Shown here: positions 48,015 through 57,625 of the stretch, piece after piece | Layout of the letters: each line of letters starts with the position of its first letter | Numbering within the stretch: position 1 is the stretch's first letter | Assembly: GCA_025800385.1 (NCBI GenBank) | Contig: JAOXRS010000120.1 | Location: 1 to 64,000 of the forward strand | From: Candidatus Albibeggiatoa sp. nov. NOAA | GTDB lineage: Bacteria; Pseudomonadota; Gammaproteobacteria; Beggiatoales; Beggiatoaceae | Direction: 5' to 3' | Length of the DNA: 64,000 bases | The notes under the pieces: model-generated | Seen by the model: the letters and a program-made list of their open reading frames with translations, nothing else | What the model was told of the DNA's origin: nothing | The model's database searches: none | Translations under genes and position numbers: made by a program

Positions 48015-49012
48015 GATTTTCTCCGTTGCATACCAAGCTCAGCCCATGCAATCGCTAACGATTCGAGTAAGCCTTGTGGTTTAATATTCGCTGTACTGTT
48101 CAATAGACGATAGGCTTCTGTTTGTAAGTCCAACAATTTAAATAACTGCTGCGGTGGAAATTGTTGCGCAATATGTTGTATCGCGTTCACATTATCTCGA
48201 TTGACAATATATTGTGTCTGTTGGGTCATTGAATACCTAATTAAATCCATTGTCCATAGCGACATCCATACCACAATTTGATGTGGCTCTTGTTGTAGCC
48301 ATTCCTCAGCAATTGACACTGGGTCATATTTTCCAGTCGGCAATTGTACTAGCGATTCGAATAAAGCACCACGTTTTTGAATATCAGCATTATCAATTAA
48401 TGTTTTAACGGCTAATGGGGCATGGTGAGTTAAATTAAGTAGCAATGAAATATCATATTCAGTACACAATTCTTGCTGCAACCATGACATGGCTTGGGCT
48501 TTATCAATATGGTTGAAATCTAAACGTTGGCAGCGGCTGCGAATCGTCGCTAACAAACTCATTGGCTGGTGGCTGACCAATATGAGCAATGTATTATCAG
48601 GTGGCTCTTCTAATAATTTGAGCAAACTATTGGCAGCATTTCGGTTCATAGCTTCAGCGGGATTGATAATTGCGACCTGATAACGGCCATAGGTTGCAGT
48701 TAAGCTGCAAAATTCAATCAATTCTCGAATTTGGCCAATTGTAATCTGTTTACCTTTTTCCGCAGGTTCTACACAAGTTAAATCAGGGTGCGTGCCCGCT
48801 TGTAGCAATAAACAGGATTTGCATTGACCACAAGATTGAAAGTCAGCTGTTGGTGACTCACATAACACCAGTTCGGCCAAGGCTTGAGCAAATTGGGCTT
48901 TACCCATGCCTGTATGACCTGCAAATAGCTGTGCATGAGCTAATCGCTGCTGTTGCCAACTACGGATAATTTGTTGCCATTGTGCTGTTTGCCAAGGATA
49001 GGAGGTGTGCAT
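48011..49012 (-). CDS. holB: DNA polymerase III delta-prime subunit
   Basis: The clamp-loader subunit delta-prime, 333 residues from the ATG at 49012, whose first base overlaps the dacA stop (TAATG). It has a P-loop-like GHTGMGKAQFAQAL near residue 33 and the zinc-binding cysteines in CESPTADFQSCGQCKSC near 50-68. NPAEAMNRNAANSLLKLLEEPP near 105-125 and the sensor region SRCQRLDF near 150 follow. tmk, often upstream, is replaced here by dacA. Confidence 0.95.
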   Translation of the reverse strand: MHTSYPWQTAQWQQIIRSWQQQRLAHAQLFAGHTGMGKAQFAQALAELVLCESPTADFQSCGQCKSCLLLQAGTHPDLTCVEPAEKGKQITIGQIRELIEFCSLTATYGRYQVAIINPAEAMNRNAANSLLKLLEEPPDNTLLILVSHQPMSLLATIRSRCQRLDFNHIDKAQAMSWLQQELCTEYDISLLLNLTHHAPLAVKTLIDNADIQKRGALFESLVQLPTGKYDPVSIAEEWLQQEPHQIVVWMSLWTMDLIRYSMTQQTQYIVNRDNVNAIQHIAQQFPPQQLFKLLDLQTEAYRLLNSTANIKPQGLLESLAIAWAELGMQRRKS

Positions 49013-50145
49013 TATTGGAATTGCAACCACAAATAATCAACAAGCTGTTGCAATACATTGCCTGAATCAACCCCATTTAAAGCGACTAAAGGACGAGAAA
49101 GTAAGAGCTTATCTTGTAAGCTGATTTTTAACATACCATATTCGCGACTTTGATATACAGGGGCAATGATTTGGTTATCGATTTGTAAAGTGGCTTTTAA
49201 ATTCTGATACTGCCCTTTAGGAATCGTGATGTATAAAGGTTTAACCAAACCTAAATTAACATTACGGCTGCTACCTTTCCATACTCGCTCACTGGTAATC
49301 GCTTGTCTTGCAGGATATAACTTGTAAGTCTTATAAAAACGGTAACCGAAATCGAGTAGCTTTTGTGATTGAGTTGCACGCTCTTTTTTATTACCCGCAC
49401 CAAGTACCACGGAAATCAAGCGCATACCATCTCGTTTGGCTGAGGCGATTAAACAGTAACCTGCATTATCCGTATAACCCGTTTTCATCCCATCCACACT
49501 GTTATCACGCCAAAGTAGTAAATTACGGTTGCTTTGCGTAATATTGTTATGTGTATATTCTTTTTCAGAATACCAACGATAGTAATCAGGAAAATCTCGA
49601 ATAATGGCGCGTGCCATGGTTGCTAAATCATAAGCCGTGCTGTAATGCCCCGTGTTTGATAAACCTGTGCTATTCATATATTGGGTATCACTTAAGCCTA
49701 AAACTTTTGCCTGTTCATTCATCAATTTGACAAAATTCTCTTCATCACCCGCCACATATTCAGCCAAAGCCATGCTGGCATCATTGCCCGACTGGATAAT
49801 CATGCCTTTGATTAATTCCTCAACCGTCACTGTTGAATCACGTTCTAAGTACATCCGTGAGCCTTTCATTTGCCACGCTTTTTTACTGATATGTACTTCA
49901 TCTTCTAGCTTAATATGACCTTCTTTCAATGCAGAAAAAACCACATAAGCAGTCATTAATTTAGTTAAGCTGGCAGGCTCTAAACGCTGTTTGGTATTTT
50001 TCTCTAATAAAATCTGTTCGCTATGAAAATCTTGTAAAATATAGGACTTCGCGCTAATGGAAGGAGAGCCGGGGAAAATTTCAACGGCTTGTACTGCTGC
50101 TGTTGTCCATACCCAAAATAAACAAATTAATACAATCATTCGCAT
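49012..50145 (-). CDS. dacA: D-alanyl-D-alanine carboxypeptidase (PBP5/6 type)
   Basis: This 377-residue periplasmic enzyme trims the terminal D-Ala of peptidoglycan pentapeptides. It has a signal peptide (first 20 residues ending VQA), S-x-x-K in EPASLTKLMTAYV near residue 62, SGN in IIQSGNDASMAL near 120, and KTG in SVDGMKTGYTDNAGYC near 225. An amphipathic C-terminal helix (VLQQLVDYLWLQF) would hold it to the membrane. It heads the holB-pilZ-tatD operon. Confidence 0.96.
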   Translation of the reverse strand: MRMIVLICLFWVWTTAAVQAVEIFPGSPSISAKSYILQDFHSEQILLEKNTKQRLEPASLTKLMTAYVVFSALKEGHIKLEDEVHISKKAWQMKGSRMYLERDSTVTVEELIKGMIIQSGNDASMALAEYVAGDEENFVKLMNEQAKVLGLSDTQYMNSTGLSNTGHYSTAYDLATMARAIIRDFPDYYRWYSEKEYTHNNITQSNRNLLLWRDNSVDGMKTGYTDNAGYCLIASAKRDGMRLISVVLGAGNKKERATQSQKLLDFGYRFYKTYKLYPARQAITSERVWKGSSRNVNLGLVKPLYITIPKGQYQNLKATLQIDNQIIAPVYQSREYGMLKISLQDKLLLSRPLVALNGVDSGNVLQQLVDYLWLQFQ

Positions 50146-50449
50146 ATAACGTCTTCTTTAGTTTGGTCTCAATCATCGATGTGGGTATTTTACGGAAAAC
50201 TGAAGAAAACGTAAAATCGTTTGGAATCCAGATGCTAAAAGGCTTTGATGCCAACAGTTTTACTAAATATGCTTTATTTCTACACGTTTTACGCAAATAA
50301 AGTTAAAATCCGCTGTATTAGACTTTTAAATTAGAAGAAAATCATGGGTATTTGGCTGTTTAAAAAGAGTTGTCTGGTATCTATTGGTTTTTTTAATTTT
50401 GACTAGGTGCATATCCTAAACATTTATACTTGAGTATATTCTTTAAATA
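50146..50449. other. Intergenic region upstream of dacA
   Basis: About 300 AT-rich bases between the dacA start and the stop of the L,D-transpeptidase gene. It presumably carries the dacA promoter. I see no gene, strong hairpin or known motif. Confidence 0.4.
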
Positions 50450-50941
50450 TCATCCCACCACATGCACTTTTGTACCAACGTTTACCAAATTAAATAGTTG
50501 GATGACATCATCATTACGCATTCGAATGCAGCCATGAGATTCTGGCACACCCATTGGACAATGATCTGGGCAACCATGAATATAAATAAATCGGCGCAAA
50601 GTATCGACTGAGCCATAACGATTTTTATGCGGCTCAAGTCCACCCAGCCATAAAATACGACTTAAAATCCAATCACGTTGCGGGTATTGTTTATTTAGGT
50701 CAGCACTGTATATTTCGCCTGTTGCTCTTCTACCGACAAAAACACTATGCTTAGGATGATCTGCGCCGATTTTAGCTTTTATCTGTAACCAACCACGCGG
50801 GGTACAGCCCGTATTTTGTAATTCGCCTACGCCATTTTTTGCCGTTGAAACAGCACGTTCAAATATAGCTGTTTGCCCATCCCACAATGTTAAATGTTGA
50901 GAGTGAATATTGACTTCAATATATGGCGTGTCAGGCATCAT
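50450..50941 (-). CDS. L,D-transpeptidase (YkuD domain) without signal peptide
   Basis: This 163-residue protein is one YkuD domain with the catalytic HGCP...SHGCIRM motif (FIYIHGCPDHCP, then PESHGCIRMRN). The catalytic Cys lies near residue 140. Such enzymes crosslink or attach proteins to peptidoglycan with an L,D-peptide bond. No signal peptide or membrane helix is visible, so export is unexplained; many gammaproteobacterial members of this short form share that oddity. It follows the unrecognised 156-residue gene after two bases. Confidence 0.88.
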   Translation of the reverse strand: MMPDTPYIEVNIHSQHLTLWDGQTAIFERAVSTAKNGVGELQNTGCTPRGWLQIKAKIGADHPKHSVFVGRRATGEIYSADLNKQYPQRDWILSRILWLGGLEPHKNRYGSVDTLRRFIYIHGCPDHCPMGVPESHGCIRMRNDDVIQLFNLVNVGTKVHVVG

Positions 50942-50943
50942 GA

Positions 50944-51414
50944 TTAATGGATCGCATTACTGGCATTGGGTACATAAAAGGCTTTATCACTAGCCGCTGA
51001 TAATGTGGCACTAGAGAAACGCGCTGTCATAATCTTATCGTCTTCCATAGCAATACCCAATAACCCCATATCAATGTCATTGAAAAACAAAATATTCACT
51101 ACGTGACCGCTGACAAAACATGTACCATGGATAAATTGGTATTCTTCAATTTCAGATAATAATAATTTATCGACTTGAGCTTGCGTGCCAAATAATTGCT
51201 GTCCGACTTGTGCAATCACTTGTTCAATTAAGGAGTGTTCAATACGTTCACCTTTTTCAACAAATTCACGACTGGCTGAGAGGTGGTCAAAAAAATAATT
51301 AAGTGGGTCTCTAAAGTCTGTGGCCTTAATTAATTGTTGTTTGAGTTCATTGAGTTTTTCAAAGTCCACGACCATAATACAATTCATTCCAGTGATATCG
51401 ATAAAAGTCAGCAC
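50944..51414 (-). CDS. Unrecognised 156-residue cytoplasmic protein
   Basis: I do not recognise this family. The frame starts at a GTG at 51414 with AGG five bases upstream; ATGs at 51387 and 51375 are alternatives. Residues 15-80 are helical and charged (VDFEKLNELKQQLIKATDF). The second half is beta-rich (FIHGTCFVSGHVVNILFFNDIDMGLLGIAME) and ends KAFYVPNASNAIH. There is no signal peptide or membrane helix. It is the first gene of a two-gene operon with the L,D-transpeptidase. Confidence 0.6.
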   Translation of the reverse strand: MLTFIDITGMNCIMVVDFEKLNELKQQLIKATDFRDPLNYFFDHLSASREFVEKGERIEHSLIEQVIAQVGQQLFGTQAQVDKLLLSEIEEYQFIHGTCFVSGHVVNILFFNDIDMGLLGIAMEDDKIMTARFSSATLSAASDKAFYVPNASNAIH

Positions 51415-51600
51415 TTTACCTAACTTTTTTTAGTTTTACCAGCCTTCAATACGCTTGTAAATCAAATATACGCTAAGATATTCGTTAAAAGTGAGCTTAG
51501 TATTTGTAAGTGATGTATATTCAAAAATTTTGAATCTGCAATCGAAAAGCAAAAACCTAGTGTTAAAATACAACAAACCATTGAATAAACTTTATCTCTT

Positions 51601-53427
51601 ATGACAGAACGGCATTACCCTCTTGTAGTGGTAGAACAACCGCGCCGAAGTTATCTATTTCCTATACTAGCTGCTATTGTTTTGCTGCTTCTTACTACCA
51701 CTGTATGGCTTGGTTCAGGCTGGTTTCATACGCAACCAAGTATTACAGTTTCAGGTATTGCGCCTCTTTATGTGGAAGGTGAGCCTCTACGTGTGGCTTT
51801 ATCTTGGTCTGGCGGTGATGTAATAAAAGAAATCCGCTTTGATATACCTGAGGCGCGTATCAATAAAACATGGTATGCGAATGCAACCCGTGGAGAAAAA
51901 ACAACAAGGCTTTCAACAGTGGGTTGGTTACCTATTCAATATGCTTACACCGCCACGTTTATTAGCCAAAACAATAAGCACTATTCAGTAACGGGACAGT
52001 TTCAACTTGATAAGCGTGATATTGTTCAACCGAGCAGTCAAATTATTGGCCTTGAAAATAACTACAACGTAGGCACAGAAATCACATATACATTGCAAGC
52101 CGTGGATAATCGTGCATTACAAAAAGCTATTTTTATCGTACAAGGTACACCGATTGAACAAAATTGGGATGTGATGAATGAGCAGCAAATTGCTTATCAA
52201 GCGTCATTCTCAACCAAAGGCTGGGAAGCAAATCGTTATTACTCTTACTTGTTTACAGTCATTGATGATGCAGGGAACCAGTTTGACCGAACGGGGCGAT
52301 TTTGGTTAGTTGAAATCGATCGGATTTTGCCACAAGGTCAAGTTTCAGGGATTGAACCACAATATACCTTAGGCGATAAAATTAATTATAGCCTCAGTGC
52401 ATCAGACAATGAAGAACTGAAACAAGTGACTTTTAAGGTACAGCCTGACCGTGTAAATCAAATTTGGCATGTCAGTGATGTGAAGGTAGCGCAGCAATCA
52501 AGTTTTTCTACTAAAAATTGGCAAGCAGGTGATTATGAATATCAGCTCAAAATCATCGATCATGTTGAGAATGAACAAATCATTACAGGTCAATTTACTC
52601 TGGTTGAGCCAGTGTCATTAGCAGAGCAAATGCCCGCCTTTTCAGGACAGTTGATGGGTATTAAGCAAGATTATCAAGTGGGTGATACCGTGAGCTATAG
52701 CTTAGAAAATTACCATAAAAATGATATTAAAACCTTATTGTTCGAAGTGCAGCCCAACATAAAAGAAACACTGTGGCATGGTGATGAAATTGCGCCTGTG
52801 ATTAGTAACTCTTTTTCAACCACAAATTGGCAGCATGGGGTTTATACTTATTTTATTACCGCCTTTGGACAGCAGGATGATATTTTACAACGTCAGCAAG
52901 GTACATTTACCCTGACTCAACCCGCACAGCCATTTAAAGCTAAAGTAGCGAGTTTATTAAAAAATTGTCAACAACACTTTGCGGCAAAACGTTATACTGT
53001 GGGTAAAAAAGGCACAGCTTTAGAATGTTATCGTGAAGTGTTAGCAATGGATGCGGGCAATGTTGAAGCCACCAAAGGACTGAAGGCAATTGAAGTGAAA
53101 TATCACGTATTTGTTGAAAGTGCATTGAGACGCGAACGTTGGCAAAGTGCTAAATTATATTTATCCCGTTTAGCTGAAGTGAATCCACAATCGCCTGAAA
53201 TACCAAAACTTGAAAAACGTTTAAAAACGCTCAGAGCACAAGCAAAAAATCGTGATAAACAACAGGCTCAAAAACAAGTAGTAGATAAACCAAAACCTGT
53301 ATCAAAACCAGCACCGAAATCAGCGTGCTCTCATTGTGATTGCGAGGAATTATTGACCAAGTTATCAATTGGTGTTGAGCCGCTCACGCGCCAAGAGCAG
53401 GCTTATCAACGCGCTCACTGCCAATAA
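51601..53427 (+). CDS. Membrane-anchored protein with four Ig-like repeats
   Basis: This 608-residue protein has one transmembrane helix near residues 18-38, then four tandem beta-rich repeats of about 90-100 residues at 47-136, 147-237, 247-336 and 350-440. Each opens with an I/V-x-G-I/L-x-x-x-Y-x-x-G pattern and carries a Trp-anchored strand (W, then SFSTKxW in repeats 2-4) and a TGxF-like end. A helical TPR-like region follows (YREVLAMDAGNVEATKGLKAI), then a Lys/Gln/Pro-rich linker and a cysteine tail, CSHCDCEELL, ending in C. It is not a family I can name. A lipoprotein gene follows after 12 bases. Confidence 0.75.
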   Translation: MTERHYPLVVVEQPRRSYLFPILAAIVLLLLTTTVWLGSGWFHTQPSITVSGIAPLYVEGEPLRVALSWSGGDVIKEIRFDIPEARINKTWYANATRGEKTTRLSTVGWLPIQYAYTATFISQNNKHYSVTGQFQLDKRDIVQPSSQIIGLENNYNVGTEITYTLQAVDNRALQKAIFIVQGTPIEQNWDVMNEQQIAYQASFSTKGWEANRYYSYLFTVIDDAGNQFDRTGRFWLVEIDRILPQGQVSGIEPQYTLGDKINYSLSASDNEELKQVTFKVQPDRVNQIWHVSDVKVAQQSSFSTKNWQAGDYEYQLKIIDHVENEQIITGQFTLVEPVSLAEQMPAFSGQLMGIKQDYQVGDTVSYSLENYHKNDIKTLLFEVQPNIKETLWHGDEIAPVISNSFSTTNWQHGVYTYFITAFGQQDDILQRQQGTFTLTQPAQPFKAKVASLLKNCQQHFAAKRYTVGKKGTALECYREVLAMDAGNVEATKGLKAIEVKYHVFVESALRRERWQSAKLYLSRLAEVNPQSPEIPKLEKRLKTLRAQAKNRDKQQAQKQVVDKPKPVSKPAPKSACSHCDCEELLTKLSIGVEPLTRQEQAYQRAHCQ

Positions 53428-53439
53428 GGAGTCTTAACG

Positions 53440-54618
53440 ATGCGATTGATTAAATATATATTGTATTTACTAGTTTTGTTAGCTATCACCGCTTGTGTCA
53501 GTCAGCCTGAAAAAATGACCGAGCAACCTTTAGGTTTTAAAGAAGCTGTTAGAAACTTAACTGATAATTTATTGCAACAAGTTAAAAAGCATCAGGGTTT
53601 AAGTGTGGGTAAGAAGCAAATTGCACTTGATCCTTTTATTGATGTCAATAGTGGCGATGTGGTACAGACCAGTTTAGATATTGAATCCTTGGTTATAGAT
53701 CACATTGACAATCGCTTTCCTAAATTTAGTATTCAACGTTTATCGCCGACACAACTAGAAAATATTCAATATATTATGGTTGGGGCTTTGGATTATGAGT
53801 TATTTGGCAATGAGGGTAATCAAAAACGGTATAGAATTCATGCCTCGGTTTTAGACCCAGATACACAAAAAGTTGTCGCAAATGCAAAAGTATGGCTATT
53901 AGAAGACAGTTTAGATTATACGCCTGTCACGATTTATGAAGATAGTCCTATGTATTTGAAAGATAAATTGTTAGATAGTTTAATTAGTATTGCAAAAAGC
54001 CCCACTGATGCTGATATGGATGCGCGTTATTATGAGGCTTTAGAAGCCAGTGCAATGATTATTGAGGCTTCGACCGCTTATGCTGAACGGGACTTTGGTA
54101 AGGCATTGGATTTATTTCAACAAGCATCTGCATTACAAGAAGGGCAAACTATGCGCACGTATGCAGGTCTATATCAAACTTATCGCAAGTTGCAACATCC
54201 AGATAAGGCCGAGGATGCGTTTGGCAAAATGTTCGAATTGGGTGTAGAAGAAGATAACTTAAGCACTAAGTTTTTATTTCAGGTAAATAACGTAGAATTT
54301 GTCAAAAATCCAAATATTCGCAAACAGTATGTGATGTGGTTACGGCAAATTGGTAAGTTTTTTAATAGCACAGAACATTGTATTCAAATCTTAGGACATA
54401 CCAGTCGAACGGGTGCGGAAAAGTACAATCGAGATTTATCACTACAACGTGCACAGAAAGTCCAAAAATTATTAGCACCATATTTATTAAAAATCCAAAA
54501 ACGTTCAGAGGCCATCGGACGGGGTTATTTAGATAATATTGTGGGTTCGGGGACAGATGATGCGCGGGATGCAGTTGACCGACGGGTTGACTTTAAAATT
54601 GTAGGCTGTGAATTATAG
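53440..54618 (+). CDS. OmpA-type lipoprotein with TPR middle region
   Basis: This 392-residue protein has a lipoprotein signal with lipobox ITAC-V near residue 19. Residues 45-190 resemble the TolB-like/CsgG-like exported domain of FlgO or LpoB (KQIALDPFIDVNSGDVVQTS). A TPR-like stretch covers about 205-270 (ERDFGKALDLFQQASALQEG), and a C-terminal OmpA-like domain reads ILGHTSRTGAEKYNRDLSLQRA, ending RRVDFKIVG. It would sit in the outer membrane and touch the cell wall. It shares an operon with the repeat-domain protein, suggesting a joint envelope-spanning assembly. Confidence 0.82.
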   Translation: MRLIKYILYLLVLLAITACVSQPEKMTEQPLGFKEAVRNLTDNLLQQVKKHQGLSVGKKQIALDPFIDVNSGDVVQTSLDIESLVIDHIDNRFPKFSIQRLSPTQLENIQYIMVGALDYELFGNEGNQKRYRIHASVLDPDTQKVVANAKVWLLEDSLDYTPVTIYEDSPMYLKDKLLDSLISIAKSPTDADMDARYYEALEASAMIIEASTAYAERDFGKALDLFQQASALQEGQTMRTYAGLYQTYRKLQHPDKAEDAFGKMFELGVEEDNLSTKFLFQVNNVEFVKNPNIRKQYVMWLRQIGKFFNSTEHCIQILGHTSRTGAEKYNRDLSLQRAQKVQKLLAPYLLKIQKRSEAIGRGYLDNIVGSGTDDARDAVDRRVDFKIVGCEL

Positions 54619-54625
54619 TAACCAT

Positions 54626-54672
54626 TTAAACTAAACAACGACCTTGGAGTATCAGGTGGCTGTTTAGTTTAA
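54626..54672. terminator. Bidirectional terminator-like hairpin
   Basis: TTAAACTAAACA (54626-54637) and TGTTTAGTTTAA (54661-54672) form a perfect 12-pair stem between two convergent genes, and the loop itself can form a short ACCT/AGGT stem. Confidence 0.65.
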
Positions 54673-54683
54673 GTACGGCTAAG

Positions 54684-55976
54684 TTAGTTATTAATCGATG
54701 TGTGTACTACTTTGCCGTTAATCAACGTATAACTGACCCGCCCTGTGAAATCCCAGTTCAAAAATGGCGTATTTAAACCCACGCTGCGTATATTATTTTC
54801 CGTCAATTGCCAGTGAGAGGCTGGATCAAAAATACAAATATCTGCATCATCTCCCACGCGTAACCGTCCCGCAGGCAAGCCTAAAATATCCGCAGGTTTA
54901 TACGTGACCATGCCCAACGCTTTGCTTAAATCCCAGCCTTTTTCTTCAACTAAACGCAAAGTCAAAGGTAATAAAGTATCAATCCCTGAAATCCCTTGAT
55001 CGGTCATGGCAAACGGACTGAGTTTCGCATCAGGTTCATGCGGCTGGTGGTCAGAACAAATGGCATGAATAGCTTCAGATGCTAAGCCTTGGCGTAATGC
55101 GTCTTTGTCCCTTTGACTGCGTAAAGGTGGCATCACATGACATTGTGCATCGTAATCTAAAATATCCATGTCGGTTAAAAACAGATGGTGGGTACTGACA
55201 TCAGCAGAAACGGGTAAACTTCTGGCTTGTGCTTCTTGTACCATATCAACGGCACGCGCGGTAGATAAACGGCAGAAATGCACTTTAACCCCTGTGATCT
55301 CCATCAAGAAAATAATCCGCGATACAGCAATGGTTTCAGCGGCTTCGGGAATCCCTGCCAAACCTAAACGGGTACTGACCGCACCTTCATGCGCACACCC
55401 CTTACGGCCTAAAAACGGTTCTTGTGGTTGTACAAACAAAGTTAAATCACAATTGGCGGCATATTCCATCGCATGGCGTAACACTTCAGTATTTTCCACA
55501 GGCATCATCGCATTGCTGACCCCGATACACCCCGCTTCTTTTAAGTCACCCATTTCGGCTAAGTGTTGCCCTTTTAAACCGACTGTTAACGCCGCGAGTG
55601 GATAGACTTTGGTCATGCCTGCATTGGTTGCGCGCTGTTGAAGCAATTCTGCAACCGCTGGGGTGTCAATTGCGGGATCGGTATCAGGCGGACAACATAA
55701 ACTGGTAATCCCAGCACTGGCCGCGGCACGGGTTTCACTGACAATCGTACCTTTGTGCTCAGCCCCCGGTTCACGCAAGCGCACACTTAAATCCACCAAC
55801 CCCGGACACACCACTTGTCCTGTGGCATCGATACTCATCTCCGCATCAGCTGTAAAGCCTTCAGGCAGCTCACCAATTGCAGCGATTTTGCCATCTTGAA
55901 TATGCACGTCGGCAATGGCATCCAATCCAGTTGCGGGGTCAATCACACGTCCCCCCGTAATACTAAACCCAGCCAT
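54684..55976 (-). CDS. pyrX: Non-catalytic dihydroorotase-like protein (PyrX type)
   Basis: This 430-residue dihydroorotase fold has lost its metal site. The D-x-H-x-H metal motif before the RLREPG loop reads DLSVRLREPG, so Ser and Arg replace both histidines. The later Asp and His ligand regions read VSNAMMP, FVQPQE and HFCRLST instead of the usual D-D-G, H-x-E-D and H-x-S-T. Only the final SDHQPH motif is kept. In Pseudomonas the same gene (pyrC' or pyrX) follows pyrB and serves as a structural partner of aspartate transcarbamoylase. The start overlaps the pyrB stop by one base. A working PyrC must be elsewhere. Confidence 0.9.
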   Translation of the reverse strand: MAGFSITGGRVIDPATGLDAIADVHIQDGKIAAIGELPEGFTADAEMSIDATGQVVCPGLVDLSVRLREPGAEHKGTIVSETRAAASAGITSLCCPPDTDPAIDTPAVAELLQQRATNAGMTKVYPLAALTVGLKGQHLAEMGDLKEAGCIGVSNAMMPVENTEVLRHAMEYAANCDLTLFVQPQEPFLGRKGCAHEGAVSTRLGLAGIPEAAETIAVSRIIFLMEITGVKVHFCRLSTARAVDMVQEAQARSLPVSADVSTHHLFLTDMDILDYDAQCHVMPPLRSQRDKDALRQGLASEAIHAICSDHQPHEPDAKLSPFAMTDQGISGIDTLLPLTLRLVEEKGWDLSKALGMVTYKPADILGLPAGRLRVGDDADICIFDPASHWQLTENNIRSVGLNTPFLNWDFTGRVSYTLINGKVVHTSINN

Positions 55977-56956
55977 TAGTGTTTATCCTTTTTTGGTTCA
56001 TTGGTTTTGGGGGCTAAAATCATGCTCATTACTGCCATCCGTACTGCAATGCCGTTGCTGACTTGTTCTAAAATCACAGAGCGATCACCGTCTGCCACTT
56101 CGGAGTCAATTTCTACCCCGCGATTAATTGGGCCGGGATGCATGACGATGGCATCAGGTTTGACCACCTCTAATTTTTCATTGGTTAAGCCGTAATATTG
56201 GAAATATTCGTGTTGGCTGGGTAATAATGCGCCTTGCATCCGTTCTTTTTGTAAGCGCAGCATGATGACTACGTCGACATCTTCTAAGCCTTTTTTCAAG
56301 CGGTCATACACATGAACACCGAGTGATTCAACATTGGTTGGCATTAAGGTTTTTGGCGCGATGACACGGACTTCTGCCGCACCCAAAGTAGTTAAGGCAT
56401 GGATTTGTGAACGGGCAACACGGGAGTGCAAAATGTCGCCGACAATCGCCACTTTTAGCGCGGAAAAATCAGCCCCTTTGTGTTGGCGAATTGTGAACAT
56501 GTCTAACATGCCTTGGGTTGGGTGTTCGTGCCAGCCATCACCTGCGTTGATAATACTGACGTGCGGCGCGACGTGCTGAGCCATAAAAAACGGTGCACCA
56601 CTTTCACCATGCCGAATCACGAACATATCGCATTGCATGGCTTCCATATTGCGCAACATATCAATCAGCGTTTCACCTTTAGTCGTGGCGGACATGCTGA
56701 TATTAACGTTTAAGGTATCGGCGGATAAGCGTTTTGCAGCCAATTCAAAGGTATTACGCGTACGGGTGCTAGGTTCAAAAAATAGGTTGGCGATGGTTTT
56801 ACCACGAAGCAGCGGGGCTTTTTTTACTTGTTTGTCAGCGACACTGATAAATGATTCTGCATTATCTAAAATGTCGACCAGTAAATGGCGTGGTAGCCCT
56901 TCGATGCCGATAAAGTGGCGTAAACGGCCGTTATCATGAAGTTGAATATTATTCAT
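55976..56956 (-). CDS. pyrB: Aspartate carbamoyltransferase catalytic subunit
   Basis: PyrB joins carbamoyl phosphate and aspartate in pyrimidine synthesis. The protein is 326 residues. The carbamoyl-phosphate motif [15 protein letters not shown] is near residue 60, [15 protein letters not shown] near 140 and [13 protein letters not shown] near 280. This is the class that forms dodecamers with an inactive dihydroorotase, matching the pyrX gene next to it. It overlaps the pyrR gene end by eight bases. No pyrI regulatory subunit gene is present, as expected for this class. Confidence 0.97.
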   Translation of the reverse strand: MNNIQLHDNGRLRHFIGIEGLPRHLLVDILDNAESFISVADKQVKKAPLLRGKTIANLFFEPSTRTRNTFELAAKRLSADTLNVNISMSATTKGETLIDMLRNMEAMQCDMFVIRHGESGAPFFMAQHVAPHVSIINAGDGWHEHPTQGMLDMFTIRQHKGADFSALKVAIVGDILHSRVARSQIHALTTLGAAEVRVIAPKTLMPTNVESLGVHVYDRLKKGLEDVDVVIMLRLQKERMQGALLPSQHEYFQYYGLTNEKLEVVKPDAIVMHPGPINRGVEIDSEVADGDRSVILEQVSNGIAVRMAVMSMILAPKTNEPKKDKH

Positions 56957-57458
56957 TGCGTGGACATATTTCTAAAGTTAAGGGTTCAGGGCCATTGAGT
57001 TTGACTTGTTGGGTCATGTCTAGTTCAAATGCACAGCCAACAACGTCGGGTTGAATCGGGAGTTCTCGCCCACCACGTTTGACCAATACTGCAAGGGCAA
57101 CACTGGCAGGTCGTCCGTAGTCAAAAAGTTCATTCAGCGCGGCTTTAATTGTGCGTCCCGTATAAATTACATCATCGACCAAAATAATGTGTTTATCTTC
57201 AACCGCAACGGGTAAATCAGAAGGTTTAACGGTGGGTTGTTCGGCGAGTTGGCTAAAGTCATCGCGATAAAAACCAATGTGTAATTTACCTAAAGGGTTG
57301 GGTAAATCAAGTAATTGGTGTAAGCGTTCTGCAATCCATACGCCGCCTGTATGAATCCCGACCATGACCAGTTGTTCTGGATGTTTGTCATGGTGATAGC
57401 GTTTGATGTGCGTTGCCATGCTATTCAAAATAGGGTCAAGATTGTCCAATGTTGCCAT
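56949..57458 (-). CDS. pyrR: PyrR bifunctional regulator/uracil phosphoribosyltransferase-like
   Basis: I start at the ATG at 57458 (169 residues), nine bases after TTTGGA; an ATG at 57464 is an alternative. The PRPP-binding motif [17 protein letters not shown] is near residue 100. [13 protein letters not shown] near 34 and the arginine-containing KRGGREL near 140 also fit. In Gram-positives PyrR binds attenuator RNA; in pseudomonads it acts as a regulator of the pyrB operon with PRTase fold. Here it leads the pyrR-pyrB-pyrX operon. I see no clear attenuator hairpin in the 150-base upstream region. Confidence 0.93.
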   Translation of the reverse strand: MATLDNLDPILNSMATHIKRYHHDKHPEQLVMVGIHTGGVWIAERLHQLLDLPNPLGKLHIGFYRDDFSQLAEQPTVKPSDLPVAVEDKHIILVDDVIYTGRTIKAALNELFDYGRPASVALAVLVKRGGRELPIQPDVVGCAFELDMTQQVKLNGPEPLTLEICPRNE

Positions 57459-57625
57459 GGTCATTGTTCCAAACAAAAGCGAATTTTACTGCTTTCATAG
57501 GACAATGTGCAAATTAAGCCGCTTTTTAGTTTTTCATCCAACCTTGCATCATTTTTATACCTCTTTAGTTCAGTATTAAAAATGCGCTACAATCATTAAA
57601 TCTCTAGGATTTGTGAGGCTTTGCC

